DNA of 64,000 bases. It comes from Bradyrhizobium sp. RP6 (GTDB taxonomy: Bacteria; Pseudomonadota; Alphaproteobacteria; Rhizobiales; Xanthobacteraceae). Shown here one piece after another: positions 43,503 to 51,930 of this stretch. The stretch is taken from the NCBI RefSeq assembly GCF_003837805.1, contig NZ_RQIT01000009.1, positions 62,001 to 126,000 of the forward strand, read 5' to 3'. Each line of letters begins with the position of its first letter. Within the stretch, counting starts at the first letter, position 1. Made by a program: the position numbers and the translations under genes. Under the pieces are notes generated by a model. That model was not told where the DNA came from, did no database searches, and saw nothing but the letters and a program-made list of their open reading frames with translations.

Positions 43503-43673
43503 ATGAAGGAAAGGTTCTTGCGGTTTGCGGGCGTGAAGAGCCAGGCGCGCGGCGCCTCGACGGTCGGACTGTTCCTGGCGCTGTTCGCCTCCACCGCTCA
43601 TGCCCATGGCACAGCGCAACCGGTCCAGCCTGAGCGAGGGCTGTCGCGCGGTGTTCGATCAGGCTGCGGCTGA
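43503..43673 (+). CDS. Small secreted protein, hypothetical
   Basis: A 56-codon ORF from ATG 43503. It reads as a signal peptide (MKERFLRFAGVKSQARGAST, then VGLFLALFASTAHA with an AHA cleavage site) and a very short mature part, HGTAQPVQPERGLSRGVRSG plus CG. A GGGAGA lies upstream. The mature peptide is only about 20 residues, so it may be a leader-type peptide or a truncated gene. Confidence 0.4.
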   Translation: MKERFLRFAGVKSQARGASTVGLFLALFASTAHAHGTAQPVQPERGLSRGVRSGCG

Positions 43674-44096
43674 GCCACGCGGCGTGTGGATTTGTGCGCA
43701 GCAAGTATCTCGCACGGGCTAGCGAATTCGGCATGATGAGCCTGTGGATATGCTGCGGACAGGCTGTGGAGGGCCGGTTGATTTGCTGCGGATGGGCCGC
43801 ATCTTCATCGGCAAACGTCATATCTCTGTCAAATCGCTTCACCGAATGATTCTCCGGTCAGACAGATTGCCGCGTCAGCCGAGATCATTTGGTTCTGCCG
43901 AATTCGAAAATCCAGCACCCACTCCCCTTCGTGGCCTGCGAACAGTTTTTATGCAGCGGTTTGCCCAAATGCCGGGCGCACTCCATCCAATTTTTTGTAC
44001 GCCCGCGGACAAGCTTTTCGCGGCGCACTTCCGCAGGCTTCCGCCCCGATCACTGGACCATGGCAGGCGCCATGGCATTTCGGAGGAGCTGGCGAG
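43674..44096. other. Intergenic region upstream of the amide-uptake cassette
   Basis: About 420 bases. Open frames exist on both strands but none has family resemblance or a good start. The sequence is relatively AT-rich around 43790-44000, suiting a promoter for the ABC-formamidase cassette. No specific -35/-10 pair, AraC half-site pair or sigma-54 element was found with confidence. Confidence 0.4.
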
Positions 44097-45017
44097 ATGG
44101 AGAAATCGGTTTGGCCCCAGGCGCGGGGGGAGATGGCGCGCGCATCATTGCCACGGCGCAAGCTCATGCTCGGCGCCGCCATCGCTTTCGGTCTCGTCGC
44201 CGCCGCACCGCTGAGCGCGCAGGCCGCAGCGCCCGCCGCCTGCGCCGCGCTCCAGGAGAAATACCCGGACTGGAAGGGCAAGACGCTCGTCAACGCCATC
44301 AACCCGCACACGCCGGGCTATGAGACCATCGATCCCAAGGATCCCAGCAAGTACATCGGTTTCGATATCGATCTCGGCGAAGCCATCGGCGAATGTCTCG
44401 GCTTCAAGCTGACCTACAAGCCGGTGACGTTCGCAGCGCTCCTGACCACGCTGGCCGCGGGGCAGGCCGACATCGTGATCTCCGACATCTACGCCACCAA
44501 GGAGCGCGCCAAGGCTGCCGATTTCATCACCTACTCGAAGGTGTTCGACGGCGTGCTGGTCGCCAAAGGTAATCCGAAGGGCATCAACGGCATCAACATG
44601 TCGCTGTGCGGTGCCGCTGCCGCCGAAAACACCGGCTATGTCGAGGTGCCCTTGATCCAGGCGTTGATCCCGGAGTGCAAGAAGGCCGGCAAGCCCGAAC
44701 CGACCATCCAGCTCTACGACAACAACGCCAACTGCATTCAGGCGATCCTCGCCGGCCGTGCCGACACCTACATCAACGACGTCAACACCGTCGACAGCGC
44801 TGTAAAGGCCTATCCGGACAAGCTGGAGAAGGCGATCGCGGTGACGATCCCGTATTCCGTCGGCATCGCCGTGCCCAAGAACAAGCCCAAATTCCGCGAC
44901 GCCGTGCTCGCTGCGCTGATCGAGGTGCAGAAGGCCGGCACGCACATGGAGCTTCTGAAGAAGCACGGGCTCGATGTGAACAACTTCATGGAGCCGGAAA
45001 TTCTCACGGCCGACTGA
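44097..45017 (+). CDS. ABC transporter substrate-binding protein (SBP_bac_3, polar amino acid/amide type)
   Basis: About 306 residues. ATG 44097 follows GGAGGAG at about 10 bases, and the N-terminus has a twin-Arg-free signal: basic PRRKLMLGAAIAFGLVAAAP ending in SAQAAA. The mature part begins ACAALQEKYPDWKGKTLVNA and has the family blocks YIGFDIDLGEAIGECLGFKL, LTTLAAGQADIVISDIYATK and a cysteine-containing hinge. Members bind amino acids, opines or related small nitrogen compounds. Its stop overlaps the start of a fused permease-ATPase gene (TGATG at 45015-45019), and formamidases follow, so an amide or an amide-releasing compound is a reasonable guess for the ligand. Confidence 0.85.
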   Translation: MEKSVWPQARGEMARASLPRRKLMLGAAIAFGLVAAAPLSAQAAAPAACAALQEKYPDWKGKTLVNAINPHTPGYETIDPKDPSKYIGFDIDLGEAIGECLGFKLTYKPVTFAALLTTLAAGQADIVISDIYATKERAKAADFITYSKVFDGVLVAKGNPKGINGINMSLCGAAAAENTGYVEVPLIQALIPECKKAGKPEPTIQLYDNNANCIQAILAGRADTYINDVNTVDSAVKAYPDKLEKAIAVTIPYSVGIAVPKNKPKFRDAVLAALIEVQKAGTHMELLKKHGLDVNNFMEPEILTAD

Positions 45018-46639
45018 TGTCGCTGTTCCTTCACTACCTGAGCATGCCGTATCTGCTCGCGGGCATCGAGCTCACCCTCGAGGTGACCGCCCTCGGGCTC
45101 GGCGGCGGGTTGATCCTCGGATTAATCCTCGCCGGCATGCAGCTCTCCCGCTTCTGGCCCCTGGCGGCAATCGCCAGGGCCTATACCGTGATCTTCCGCG
45201 GCACGCCGCTGATCCTGCAGATGGTGTTCGCCTACGACGCGCTGCCGCATATCGGCATCAAGCTGCCGGCGGTGCTGGCCGCCGGCCTCGCGCTCGCCTG
45301 CAACGAGGCGCCGTTCATCGCGGAGATGCTGCGTGCCGGCGTGCTCGGCGTCGACCGCGGGCAGCTGACGGCCGGCCAGGCGCTGGGCATGACGCCGTCG
45401 GTGCTGATGCGCAGGATCATCGCGCCGCAAGCCATCCGCACGATGATCCCGGCCTTCGGCAACGAGGCGGTGAGCGCGCTGAAGAATTCCTCGCTCGCCT
45501 CCGTCGTCGCGGTGCAGGAGCTGACCTTGCGCTCGACGCAGCTCGCGTCCTCGACCTTCGACTTCTTTTCGATCTTCTTCGCCTCGGGTCTGCTCTATCT
45601 CGTGCTGACCGCGACCATCAGCGCGATCCAGCTCTTCGTCGAATGGTGGCTCGATCTCGACCGCACCACGCGCCGCGAGCGCAAGCTCGCCGATTATCTG
45701 CCCTGGCGCCGGGTCGATCTGGTCTCCAAGGTCGAACTCGCAGATGCGACCGTCGCCGATCCCGAGCCCGCACCAGCAGAGCTCGCCGCCACCCCGCCGC
45801 CGGCCCTGACGCGCGAGGAGCGCGCCCGTCGCGCCGCGACGATTGCGCGCAACAATATCGCGGTCGAAGTGAAGGATCTCGCCAAGAGCTACGGCCCGCA
45901 GAAGGTCCTCGGCGGCCTCGACCTCACGGTGCGCGTCGGCGAGGTGGTCGCGCTGCTCGGGCCCAGCGGCTCCGGCAAGAGCACATTGCTTCGCTGCATC
46001 AACCACCTCGAGAATTGGGACGCCGGCACCGTGCGCGTCGGCGGCCGGCGCCTCGGCTTTGGCGAGAATGGCAGGCCGCTGCCGCCGCGGGCGATTGCCA
46101 ATGAGCGCGCCAGTGTCGGCGTCGGCATGGTGTTCCAGCAGTTCAATCTGTTCGCGCATCTGTCGGCGAAGGAGAACATCGCCGGTCCCCTGCGCTGGGT
46201 TCACGGCATGACCCGGATCGACGCCGATCGCCGTGCCGCCGAGCTACTCGACCGCGTCGGGCTCGCGCATCGCGCCCACGCGCTGCCGCGACATCTCTCC
46301 GGCGGCCAGCAGCAGCGCGTCGCCATCGCCCGCGCGCTGGCGCCGAACCCGAGCGTGCTGCTGCTGGACGAACCGACCTCCGCGCTGGATCCCGAATTGG
46401 TCAGCGAGGTGCTGGAGGTGATCCGCCGTCTCGCCATCGACGATGGCCTCACCATGATCATCTCGACACATCAGATCCGCTTCGCCGACCAAGTCGCGGA
46501 CCGCGTCGCCTTCCTGAGCGGCGGCGCGATCATCGAGGAGGGGCCCGCGCACGAGGTGCTCTCCAATCCCCGCAATCCGCTGACCGCGCGATTCCTCAGT
46601 GTCATGGAAGCCGACAAGGTTCCGGAGGCCGTGCGATGA
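45017..46639 (+). CDS. Fused ABC permease and ATP-binding protein
   Basis: A 540-residue protein in which a HisM/GlnP-type permease (residues 1-215, with the EAA loop ALGMTPSVLMRRIIAPQAIR) is joined through an Ala/Pro/Glu-rich linker (about 216-280) to a complete ABC ATPase: Walker A GPSGSGKST (315-323), MVFQQFNLFAHLSAKENIAG, signature LSGGQQQR, Walker B LLLDEPTSALD and an H loop in IISTHQIR. There is no in-frame stop or internal start between the halves. A homodimer would supply two channels and two ATPases. Such fusions are known in this transporter class but are uncommon. The gene is coupled to the binding-protein gene upstream. Confidence 0.88.
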   Translation: MSLFLHYLSMPYLLAGIELTLEVTALGLGGGLILGLILAGMQLSRFWPLAAIARAYTVIFRGTPLILQMVFAYDALPHIGIKLPAVLAAGLALACNEAPFIAEMLRAGVLGVDRGQLTAGQALGMTPSVLMRRIIAPQAIRTMIPAFGNEAVSALKNSSLASVVAVQELTLRSTQLASSTFDFFSIFFASGLLYLVLTATISAIQLFVEWWLDLDRTTRRERKLADYLPWRRVDLVSKVELADATVADPEPAPAELAATPPPALTREERARRAATIARNNIAVEVKDLAKSYGPQKVLGGLDLTVRVGEVVALLGPSGSGKSTLLRCINHLENWDAGTVRVGGRRLGFGENGRPLPPRAIANERASVGVGMVFQQFNLFAHLSAKENIAGPLRWVHGMTRIDADRRAAELLDRVGLAHRAHALPRHLSGGQQQRVAIARALAPNPSVLLLDEPTSALDPELVSEVLEVIRRLAIDDGLTMIISTHQIRFADQVADRVAFLSGGAIIEEGPAHEVLSNPRNPLTARFLSVMEADKVPEAVR

Positions 46640-46683
46640 GCGGCGCATCCGCAAGGTTCGAGACTCCCGAAGAGGCCATCTGA
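46636..46683 (+). CDS. Possible 15-codon coupling peptide between transporter and formamidase genes
   Basis: ATG 46636 overlaps the transporter stop (ATGA), and the frame MSGASARFETPEEAI ends in a TGA that overlaps the formamidase ATG (TGATG, 46681-46685). The chain of two overlaps suggests ribosomes could step from gene to gene through it, but the peptide itself may have no role. The evidence is purely positional. Confidence 0.25.
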   Translation: MSGASARFETPEEAI

Positions 46684-47924
46684 TGAAGCATGTCACGCTG
46701 CCGGTTTCGCCGAAAACCGTCCACTGGGGCTATTTTTCCAAGACAGTCACGCCGGCCCTGACGCTGCGCTCCGGGGATCGCGCCACGATCGAGACACTGA
46801 CCCATCACGCCAACGACGATTACGAGCGCATGATTCAGGGCGATCCGGGCGCCGAGAGCGTGTTTCAGTGGACGCGCGAGCACAAGGCGGTCGCGCGTCG
46901 CGGCTCAGGCCCGACAGAGGGCCCGTTCATCCGCGGCGCAGGCGAGGGGATCGGCGTTCATCTCCTCACCGGACCGGTCGCGATCGAGGGCGCCGAGCCC
47001 GGCGATATCCTGGAGGTGCGCATCCTCGACGTCCGGCCGCGGCCGAGCTGCAGTGCCTGTCATGCCGGCCGCTGCTTCGGCTCCAATGTCGCGGCGAACT
47101 GGGGTTTCCACTATCACGACCTGATCGAGGAGCCGAAGCCGCGCGAGGTCGTCACCATCTTCGAGCTCGACACCTCCGGCGAGCCCTATGCGAAGGCCGT
47201 CTACAATTACGTCTGGACGCCGCAGACCGACCCTGACGGCATCGTGCATCCGACCATCGACTATCCGGGCGTGCGCGTGGACCATGCCACCATCAGGAAG
47301 CGCGAGAACATCCTCTCCAGCGTGAAGGTGCCGGCGCGGCTGCATTTCGGCACCATGGGCCTTGCCCCATCGGAAGCCGATTTCGTCAGCTCGATCCCGC
47401 CGAGCTATACCGGGGGCAACATCGACGACTGGCGCATCGGCAAGGGCGCGCGGATGTTCTATCCGGTCGCGGTCCCCGGCGCCTATTTCTCGGTCGGCGA
47501 TCCCCACGCGGCGCAGGGCGACAGCGAGCTCGGCGGCACCGCGATCGAGACCTCGCTGACCGGAGATTTCGAGTTCATCCTGCACAAGAAGGCCGACCTC
47601 GCCGGCACCAGCCTCGAGGGCCTCGACCATCCCATGCTCGAGACCGACCACGCCTGGTCATTCTACGGCTTCACCTATCCGAACTATCTGGCCACGCTCG
47701 GCGCCGATGCACAAACCGAGATTGCCAATCACTCCAGTCTCGACCGTGCGATGCGCGATGCGTTCAGAAAACTCCGCCGTTTCCTGATGACCGTACATCG
47801 CCTCAGCGAGGACGAGGCGATCTCGCTGATGTCGGTCGGGGCCGATTTCGGTGTCACCCAGGTCGTCGACGCCAATTGGGGCGTCCACGGCACGATCCGC
47901 AAGAACATCTTCCGGTGCGAGTGA
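46683..47924 (+). CDS. Acetamidase/formamidase family protein (stand-alone copy)
   Basis: A 413-residue amidase of the FmdA_AmdA family, starting at ATG 46683. Family landmarks are TVHWGYFSKTVTPALTLRSG, THHANDDYERM, a central CSACHAGRCFGSNVAANWGF and the motif VGDPHAAQGDSELGGTAIE. Enzymes of this family hydrolyse formamide or acetamide to acid and ammonia; relatives with extra N-terminal sequence act on other small amides. The four-cysteine cluster CSACHAGRC is absent from the second copy and could bind metal. The gene lies right after an uptake system and 58 bases before the fused regulator-amidase, so it probably releases ammonia from an imported amide. Confidence 0.85.
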   Translation: MKHVTLPVSPKTVHWGYFSKTVTPALTLRSGDRATIETLTHHANDDYERMIQGDPGAESVFQWTREHKAVARRGSGPTEGPFIRGAGEGIGVHLLTGPVAIEGAEPGDILEVRILDVRPRPSCSACHAGRCFGSNVAANWGFHYHDLIEEPKPREVVTIFELDTSGEPYAKAVYNYVWTPQTDPDGIVHPTIDYPGVRVDHATIRKRENILSSVKVPARLHFGTMGLAPSEADFVSSIPPSYTGGNIDDWRIGKGARMFYPVAVPGAYFSVGDPHAAQGDSELGGTAIETSLTGDFEFILHKKADLAGTSLEGLDHPMLETDHAWSFYGFTYPNYLATLGADAQTEIANHSSLDRAMRDAFRKLRRFLMTVHRLSEDEAISLMSVGADFGVTQVVDANWGVHGTIRKNIFRCE

Positions 47925-47982
47925 ATCTCTCCACGTCGTCATGCCCTAACGCTTTGAAGGGCAGCCCATTTTTCAGGATGGG

Positions 47983-50415
47983 ATGGTGACCGACGAACCT
48001 CATCTTCGGCCCGTCGCGGCGACGGACGACCGCGTGCGTCTGGCACAGAGGTTGCTTCGATCGACTGCAACCTGGGTCGATCCGATGAGCTTCCGCCCGT
48101 TCACGAGCGAGTCCTACGCGCAAGACGACCGTCCCGAGGCCTGGCGGGACGTGCTGGCTGCGGTCGGCCTGCAACCGGCGGGTGGTCACAGCATATTCGA
48201 CGGACACGCGACCGCATCGCACCGGAACGCCGCAGGCGTCGCGCTGACGCGCATGGCTGCGGGCGCGCAGAGCGTCGGCCCGCTCTCACGAGCAAGCGAA
48301 GACCTTCCCATCGCGCTGATGCCTGTCGAGGACGGCATGGTGCTGAAGAGCGCCGGCAGTCATCGTATCGTTCCCGTCGGTCATCTCGTGCTGCTGCCGC
48401 GCAGCGGCGACTGGAGCATCGTGTTCCAGCGCGATATGCGCGCCATCGTGCTGTCGGTGACATCGGAGGCGCTGCACGGGCGCCTCTCGAGCAAGCCGCG
48501 CCTTGGCGGGCCCCGCGTCGTTCCACCCAGCGGCTTTGCCGACGTATTCTCCCGCCTGCTCGATGCCACTGCACGGACCCTCGACACCCTGAGCGATCCC
48601 GAATGGAATTCGATCGTGCAATCCCTCGTCGATCTGCTGCTGACGCTCGCGCATCAGCTGGCGGCATCGAGCTCCGATGCTGGATCGAGCGCGACGCAGG
48701 CTGCGCTGCTGCACCGGATCTGCCAGACCATCGAGCGCCGTCTCGACGATCCCGATCTGGTGCCGGCGCGCGTCGCGCAGGCCGAGGGGATCTCCGAACG
48801 CTACCTGCAAAAGCTGTTCGAGACCGTCGGGGACAATTTCACCCACTATGTTCGCGAGCGCCGCCTCCAGCGCGCCTGGGCGGATCTCTCCAACCCAACC
48901 GAGGCTCATCGCTCGATCTCGGAGATCGCCTACGCCTATGGTTTTGGCGACTCCGCGCATTTCAGCCGCGCCTTCCGACATCGCTTCGGCCTGTCACCGC
49001 GCGAGTTTCGCCAGCAGGAGGCGGAGCGCGCGACTGCACAGCACGGCGTCGCCGGCCAGCGCGGCTGGCCGCAGGAGGCACTGGCGCAGCTTCGCGCCCA
49101 TCAGAACGTAGAGACGCGCAGCAGTGTCGCCTGTGCCGGCGCCGCGGCGCGGACGACGGCCGAACGCCGTCATCACCATCTCCCGGTCGAGGCCAGCCGC
49201 GTCCATTGGGGCTATTTCAGCCGTTCGCTGCCGCCGCAGATCGAGATTTCCTCGGGCGACACCATCACCATCGAGACGCTGACCCAGCATGCCTCCGACG
49301 ATCCGGAGTTGATGATCGCCGGCGATGCCGCCGCCGAAAGCGTGTTCGGCTGGACGCGCGACAAGAAGAACGTCGACCGCCGCGGCGCAGGGCCCATGGA
49401 TGCCAGTGTGTTCGGCCGCGGTGCCGGCGAGGGGTTTGGCGTGCACATCTGCACCGGGCCCGTCGCGGTGAAGGACGCCCAGCCCGGCGATGTGCTGGAG
49501 GTGCGCATCCTCGACATCGTGCCGCGAGCGAGCCGCGATCCGAACCATGCGGGCCGTGTGTTCGGCTCCTCGGTCGCAGCGTGGTGGGGTTATCACTACA
49601 GCGAGTTTCTCGGCGGTCCCAAGCCGCGCGAAGCGGTTACCATCTATGAAATCTTCGACGACGCCGAGGTGCCGCATGCCCGCGCCCTCTATTCCTACCG
49701 CTGGGAGCCGCAGACCGATCCGTTTGGCGTCGTGCACACCACCTACGACTATCCCGGCGTTCCCGTCGCACCTGCCACGATCAAGCGCCGCCATGGCGTA
49801 CTCGACGGCATCAGGATTCCCTTGCGTCCGCATTTCGGCGTGATCGCGGTGGCGCCGCGCGAGGTCGATTTCGTCGACTCCGTGCCGCCGTCCTATTTCG
49901 GCGGCAATCTCGACAATTGGCGGCTAGGGAAGGGGGCGACCGTGTATCTTCCGGTCTCGGTTCCCGGTGCGCTGCTGTCGGTCGGCGATCCCCATGCCGC
50001 GCAGGGCGACGGCGAACTCAGCGGCACCGCAATCGAGTGCTCGATGACCGGCACCTTCGAGGTGATCCTGCACAAGAAGGCCGATCTCGCCGGCCAGCCC
50101 TTCGCCGATCTCTCTTACCCCCTGATCGAGACCGCGACCGATTGGGTGCTGACCGGCTTCAGCCACCCGAACTATCTCGCGGAGTTCGGCGCCCAAGGGC
50201 AGAGCGAGGTCTACGCCAAGTCCTCGCTCGACCTCGCGATGAAGGATGCGTTCCGCAAGATGCGGCGCTTCCTGATGAACGTCAAAGGCCTCAGCGAGGA
50301 CGAGGCGATCGCGCTGATGTCGGCCGCCGTCGATTTCGGCGTCACGCAGGTCGTCGACGGCAATTGGGGCGTGCACGCCATCCTCAGCAAGCGCCTGTTT
50401 CAGGACGCATCTTAA
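47983..50415 (+). CDS. AraC-family regulator fused to a complete acetamidase/formamidase
   Basis: One uninterrupted frame of 810 residues. Residues about 35-230 resemble an AraC-type sensing domain; about 245-345 form an AraC/XylS double helix-turn-helix (QAEGISERYLQKLFETVGDN, ISEIAYAYGFGDSAHFSRAF, GLSPREFR). A Gln/Ala/Arg-rich linker (about 346-396) leads to a full FmdA_AmdA domain (about 397-806: RVHWGYFSRSLPPQIEISSG, GDPHAAQGDGELSGTAIE) closely related to the gene just upstream. It starts exactly where the stand-alone enzyme starts, so nothing has been lost. An alternative ATG at 48085 would remove a 34-residue extension. The fused amidase could act as an enzyme, a ligand sensor, or both. 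A GTG-started RidA gene follows 13 bases on. Confidence 0.88.
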   Translation: MVTDEPHLRPVAATDDRVRLAQRLLRSTATWVDPMSFRPFTSESYAQDDRPEAWRDVLAAVGLQPAGGHSIFDGHATASHRNAAGVALTRMAAGAQSVGPLSRASEDLPIALMPVEDGMVLKSAGSHRIVPVGHLVLLPRSGDWSIVFQRDMRAIVLSVTSEALHGRLSSKPRLGGPRVVPPSGFADVFSRLLDATARTLDTLSDPEWNSIVQSLVDLLLTLAHQLAASSSDAGSSATQAALLHRICQTIERRLDDPDLVPARVAQAEGISERYLQKLFETVGDNFTHYVRERRLQRAWADLSNPTEAHRSISEIAYAYGFGDSAHFSRAFRHRFGLSPREFRQQEAERATAQHGVAGQRGWPQEALAQLRAHQNVETRSSVACAGAAARTTAERRHHHLPVEASRVHWGYFSRSLPPQIEISSGDTITIETLTQHASDDPELMIAGDAAAESVFGWTRDKKNVDRRGAGPMDASVFGRGAGEGFGVHICTGPVAVKDAQPGDVLEVRILDIVPRASRDPNHAGRVFGSSVAAWWGYHYSEFLGGPKPREAVTIYEIFDDAEVPHARALYSYRWEPQTDPFGVVHTTYDYPGVPVAPATIKRRHGVLDGIRIPLRPHFGVIAVAPREVDFVDSVPPSYFGGNLDNWRLGKGATVYLPVSVPGALLSVGDPHAAQGDGELSGTAIECSMTGTFEVILHKKADLAGQPFADLSYPLIETATDWVLTGFSHPNYLAEFGAQGQSEVYAKSSLDLAMKDAFRKMRRFLMNVKGLSEDEAIALMSAAVDFGVTQVVDGNWGVHAILSKRLFQDAS

Positions 50416-50428
50416 CAAGGACACTCAA

Positions 50429-50812
50429 GTGAAATTCCATATGATCAGCGGCGGACCGAAACCGGTCGCGCCTTTCAGCCATGCGGTGGAAACCGACGGA
50501 TTTGTCTTCGTCACGGGCCAGATGCCGGACACGCCGCAGGCGCCGGGCGTGCTGCCCAAGGGCATCGTCGCGCAGACCCGCGCCGTGATGGAGAACCTGA
50601 AGGTGGTGCTCGCCGGCCTCGATCTCGGCCTCGAGCATGTCGTGATGACGCGCGTGTATCTCACCCGCTTCAAGGAGGACTATGCCGCGATGAACGAGAC
50701 CTACCGCACATTCTTCGCGCCGGATCGCCTGCCGGCCCGCACCTGTGTCGGCGTCACCGGGCTTGCCTACGATGCGTTGATCGAGATCGATCTGGTGTGC
50801 CGGCGGCCGTGA
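50429..50812 (+). CDS. RidA/YjgF family enamine/imine deaminase
   Basis: A 127-residue trimer-forming protein of the RidA/YER057c/UK114 group, starting at GTG 50429 with AAGGA upstream. The catalytic arginine is present in PARTCVGVTGL (Arg about 104, equivalent to RidA Arg105), and the glutamate in LIEIDLV (about 119). N-terminal FSHAVETDGFVFVTGQ and GIVAQTRAVMENLKVVL fit the family. These proteins hydrolyse reactive enamine/imine intermediates to ketoacid and ammonia; some, like RutC, act inside nitrogen-salvage pathways. Position at the end of the ABC-formamidase cassette suggests it clears an unstable intermediate of that pathway. Confidence 0.88.
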   Translation: MKFHMISGGPKPVAPFSHAVETDGFVFVTGQMPDTPQAPGVLPKGIVAQTRAVMENLKVVLAGLDLGLEHVVMTRVYLTRFKEDYAAMNETYRTFFAPDRLPARTCVGVTGLAYDALIEIDLVCRRP

Positions 50813-51643
50813 TCGTTCGCAGCCTGGATGGAGCCAACAGGGCTACAAGACCTTGCGCTGCCTGTCGGGCAAAACACCCGGCCGGCAGGTCAATCCGCGC
50901 TCGCGAAAATATTCTACTTTACCGAAATTCGGCTTCCGCGTATTCCTGCGCCACCTCATCCCGGTCAGAGGGGCGTATCGCGATCGTCACGACACGCGGG
51001 GTGAGCTGCGGTGGACGCTAGTCACATCGGCGCGAGAGACATCGCAGGGCGGGCAACCGTGAGCGACAGGTCTTCGCGCACACGACCGGTGTGATCTGCG
51101 TACGGCAAAACCGTGTCGTCCTGGCGCCCGGGGTCTGTGCGCCAAGTCTTGCGGTGATGTGGCGGCCCGACCGGGCGCGCGCATCAGCCATCCGCAAGGC
51201 GACGGGGGCAATAGTGCATCGCTCCCCGGGGAGAACTCGGCATAAGCCGTCAAACCACTGCGCAGGGAAGGCCGGATGTTTGGCTTCACCTGTATGCCGC
51301 TGTGCAGCTTCTCGTAGCGCAGACTTCGCACAGTGGACCGTGGGTGCCCGGCCGGCACCCGGTCTTCCCTGCGCCCCCTGACAAAGGGGGTGTCGAGATG
51401 GAGCAAAGCTCGGGCGAGACAAGCCGCGAGGATGTGCACGTGTGTCTGCGACAGAGGTTTGCGTCGGTGGGGAGAGTCGTTCCGCCCAGCTCCGTCGTTG
51501 CGAGTTTGGCCCGGCCGATGGCGGACCGGCCCTCGCAGCCCAGGCCCTGCTCAGGACGCGTTGCGGATGATGACGAATTCGTCCTTTGCAAGCGCAAGCG
51601 GCTTTGTTATACGCAGCCGCGTGCGAACGAACGGTTCGCCTTT
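50813..51643. other. Gene-poor stretch with repeat-like sequence
   Basis: About 830 bases hold no credible gene. The segment around 50920-51370 (for example GAGGGGCGTATCGCGATCGT) resembles a sequence block I have seen scattered in Bradyrhizobium genomes, apparently a decayed mobile or repetitive element; this is recollection, not a search result. Two or three short frames overlap on both strands without homology. The region ends at tRNA-Asn. Confidence 0.35.
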
Positions 51644-51718
51644 TCCTCGGTAGCTCAGCGGTAGAGCATCCGACTGTTAATCGGATGGTCGCTGGTTCGA
51701 ATCCAGCCCGGGGAGCCA
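51644..51718 (+). tRNA. tRNA-Asn (anticodon GUU)
   Basis: Seventy-five bases: acceptor TCCTCGG with CCGGGGA (one T-G pair), D arm AGCTCAGCGGTAGAGC, anticodon stem ATCCGA/TCGGAT around CTGTTAA (anticodon GTT), T arm GCTGGTTCGAATCCAGC, and encoded GCCA at 51715-51718. Confidence 0.96.
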
Positions 51719-51930
51719 AATTTCGTCGACAATTCAATAATTTGCGCTCGTGCTCTCATGCGGAGCATGACCTTCTTTGCCTGACTTTGGAAGACGATCT
51801 CCACGATTCAGCGCGCAATCGCGCTCGAACAGATGCGCGCGCGGGCGCTGTCGCGCCATGCAGGCGGCGCCAAATCGACTCAATTCGAATCGAGCATCGA
51901 CCAGCCGGACAATTTACGGAGCTGATTCCC

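Noticed and set aside
43744..44214. 156-codon plus-strand frame before the binding-protein gene
   Set aside because: Its 3' part overlaps the signal-peptide region of the real gene at 44097, which has a strong ribosome-binding site; composition is not coding-like.
51586..51930. N-terminal extension of the small protein at 51931
   Set aside because: It would be encoded by the tRNA-Asn gene and its flanks.
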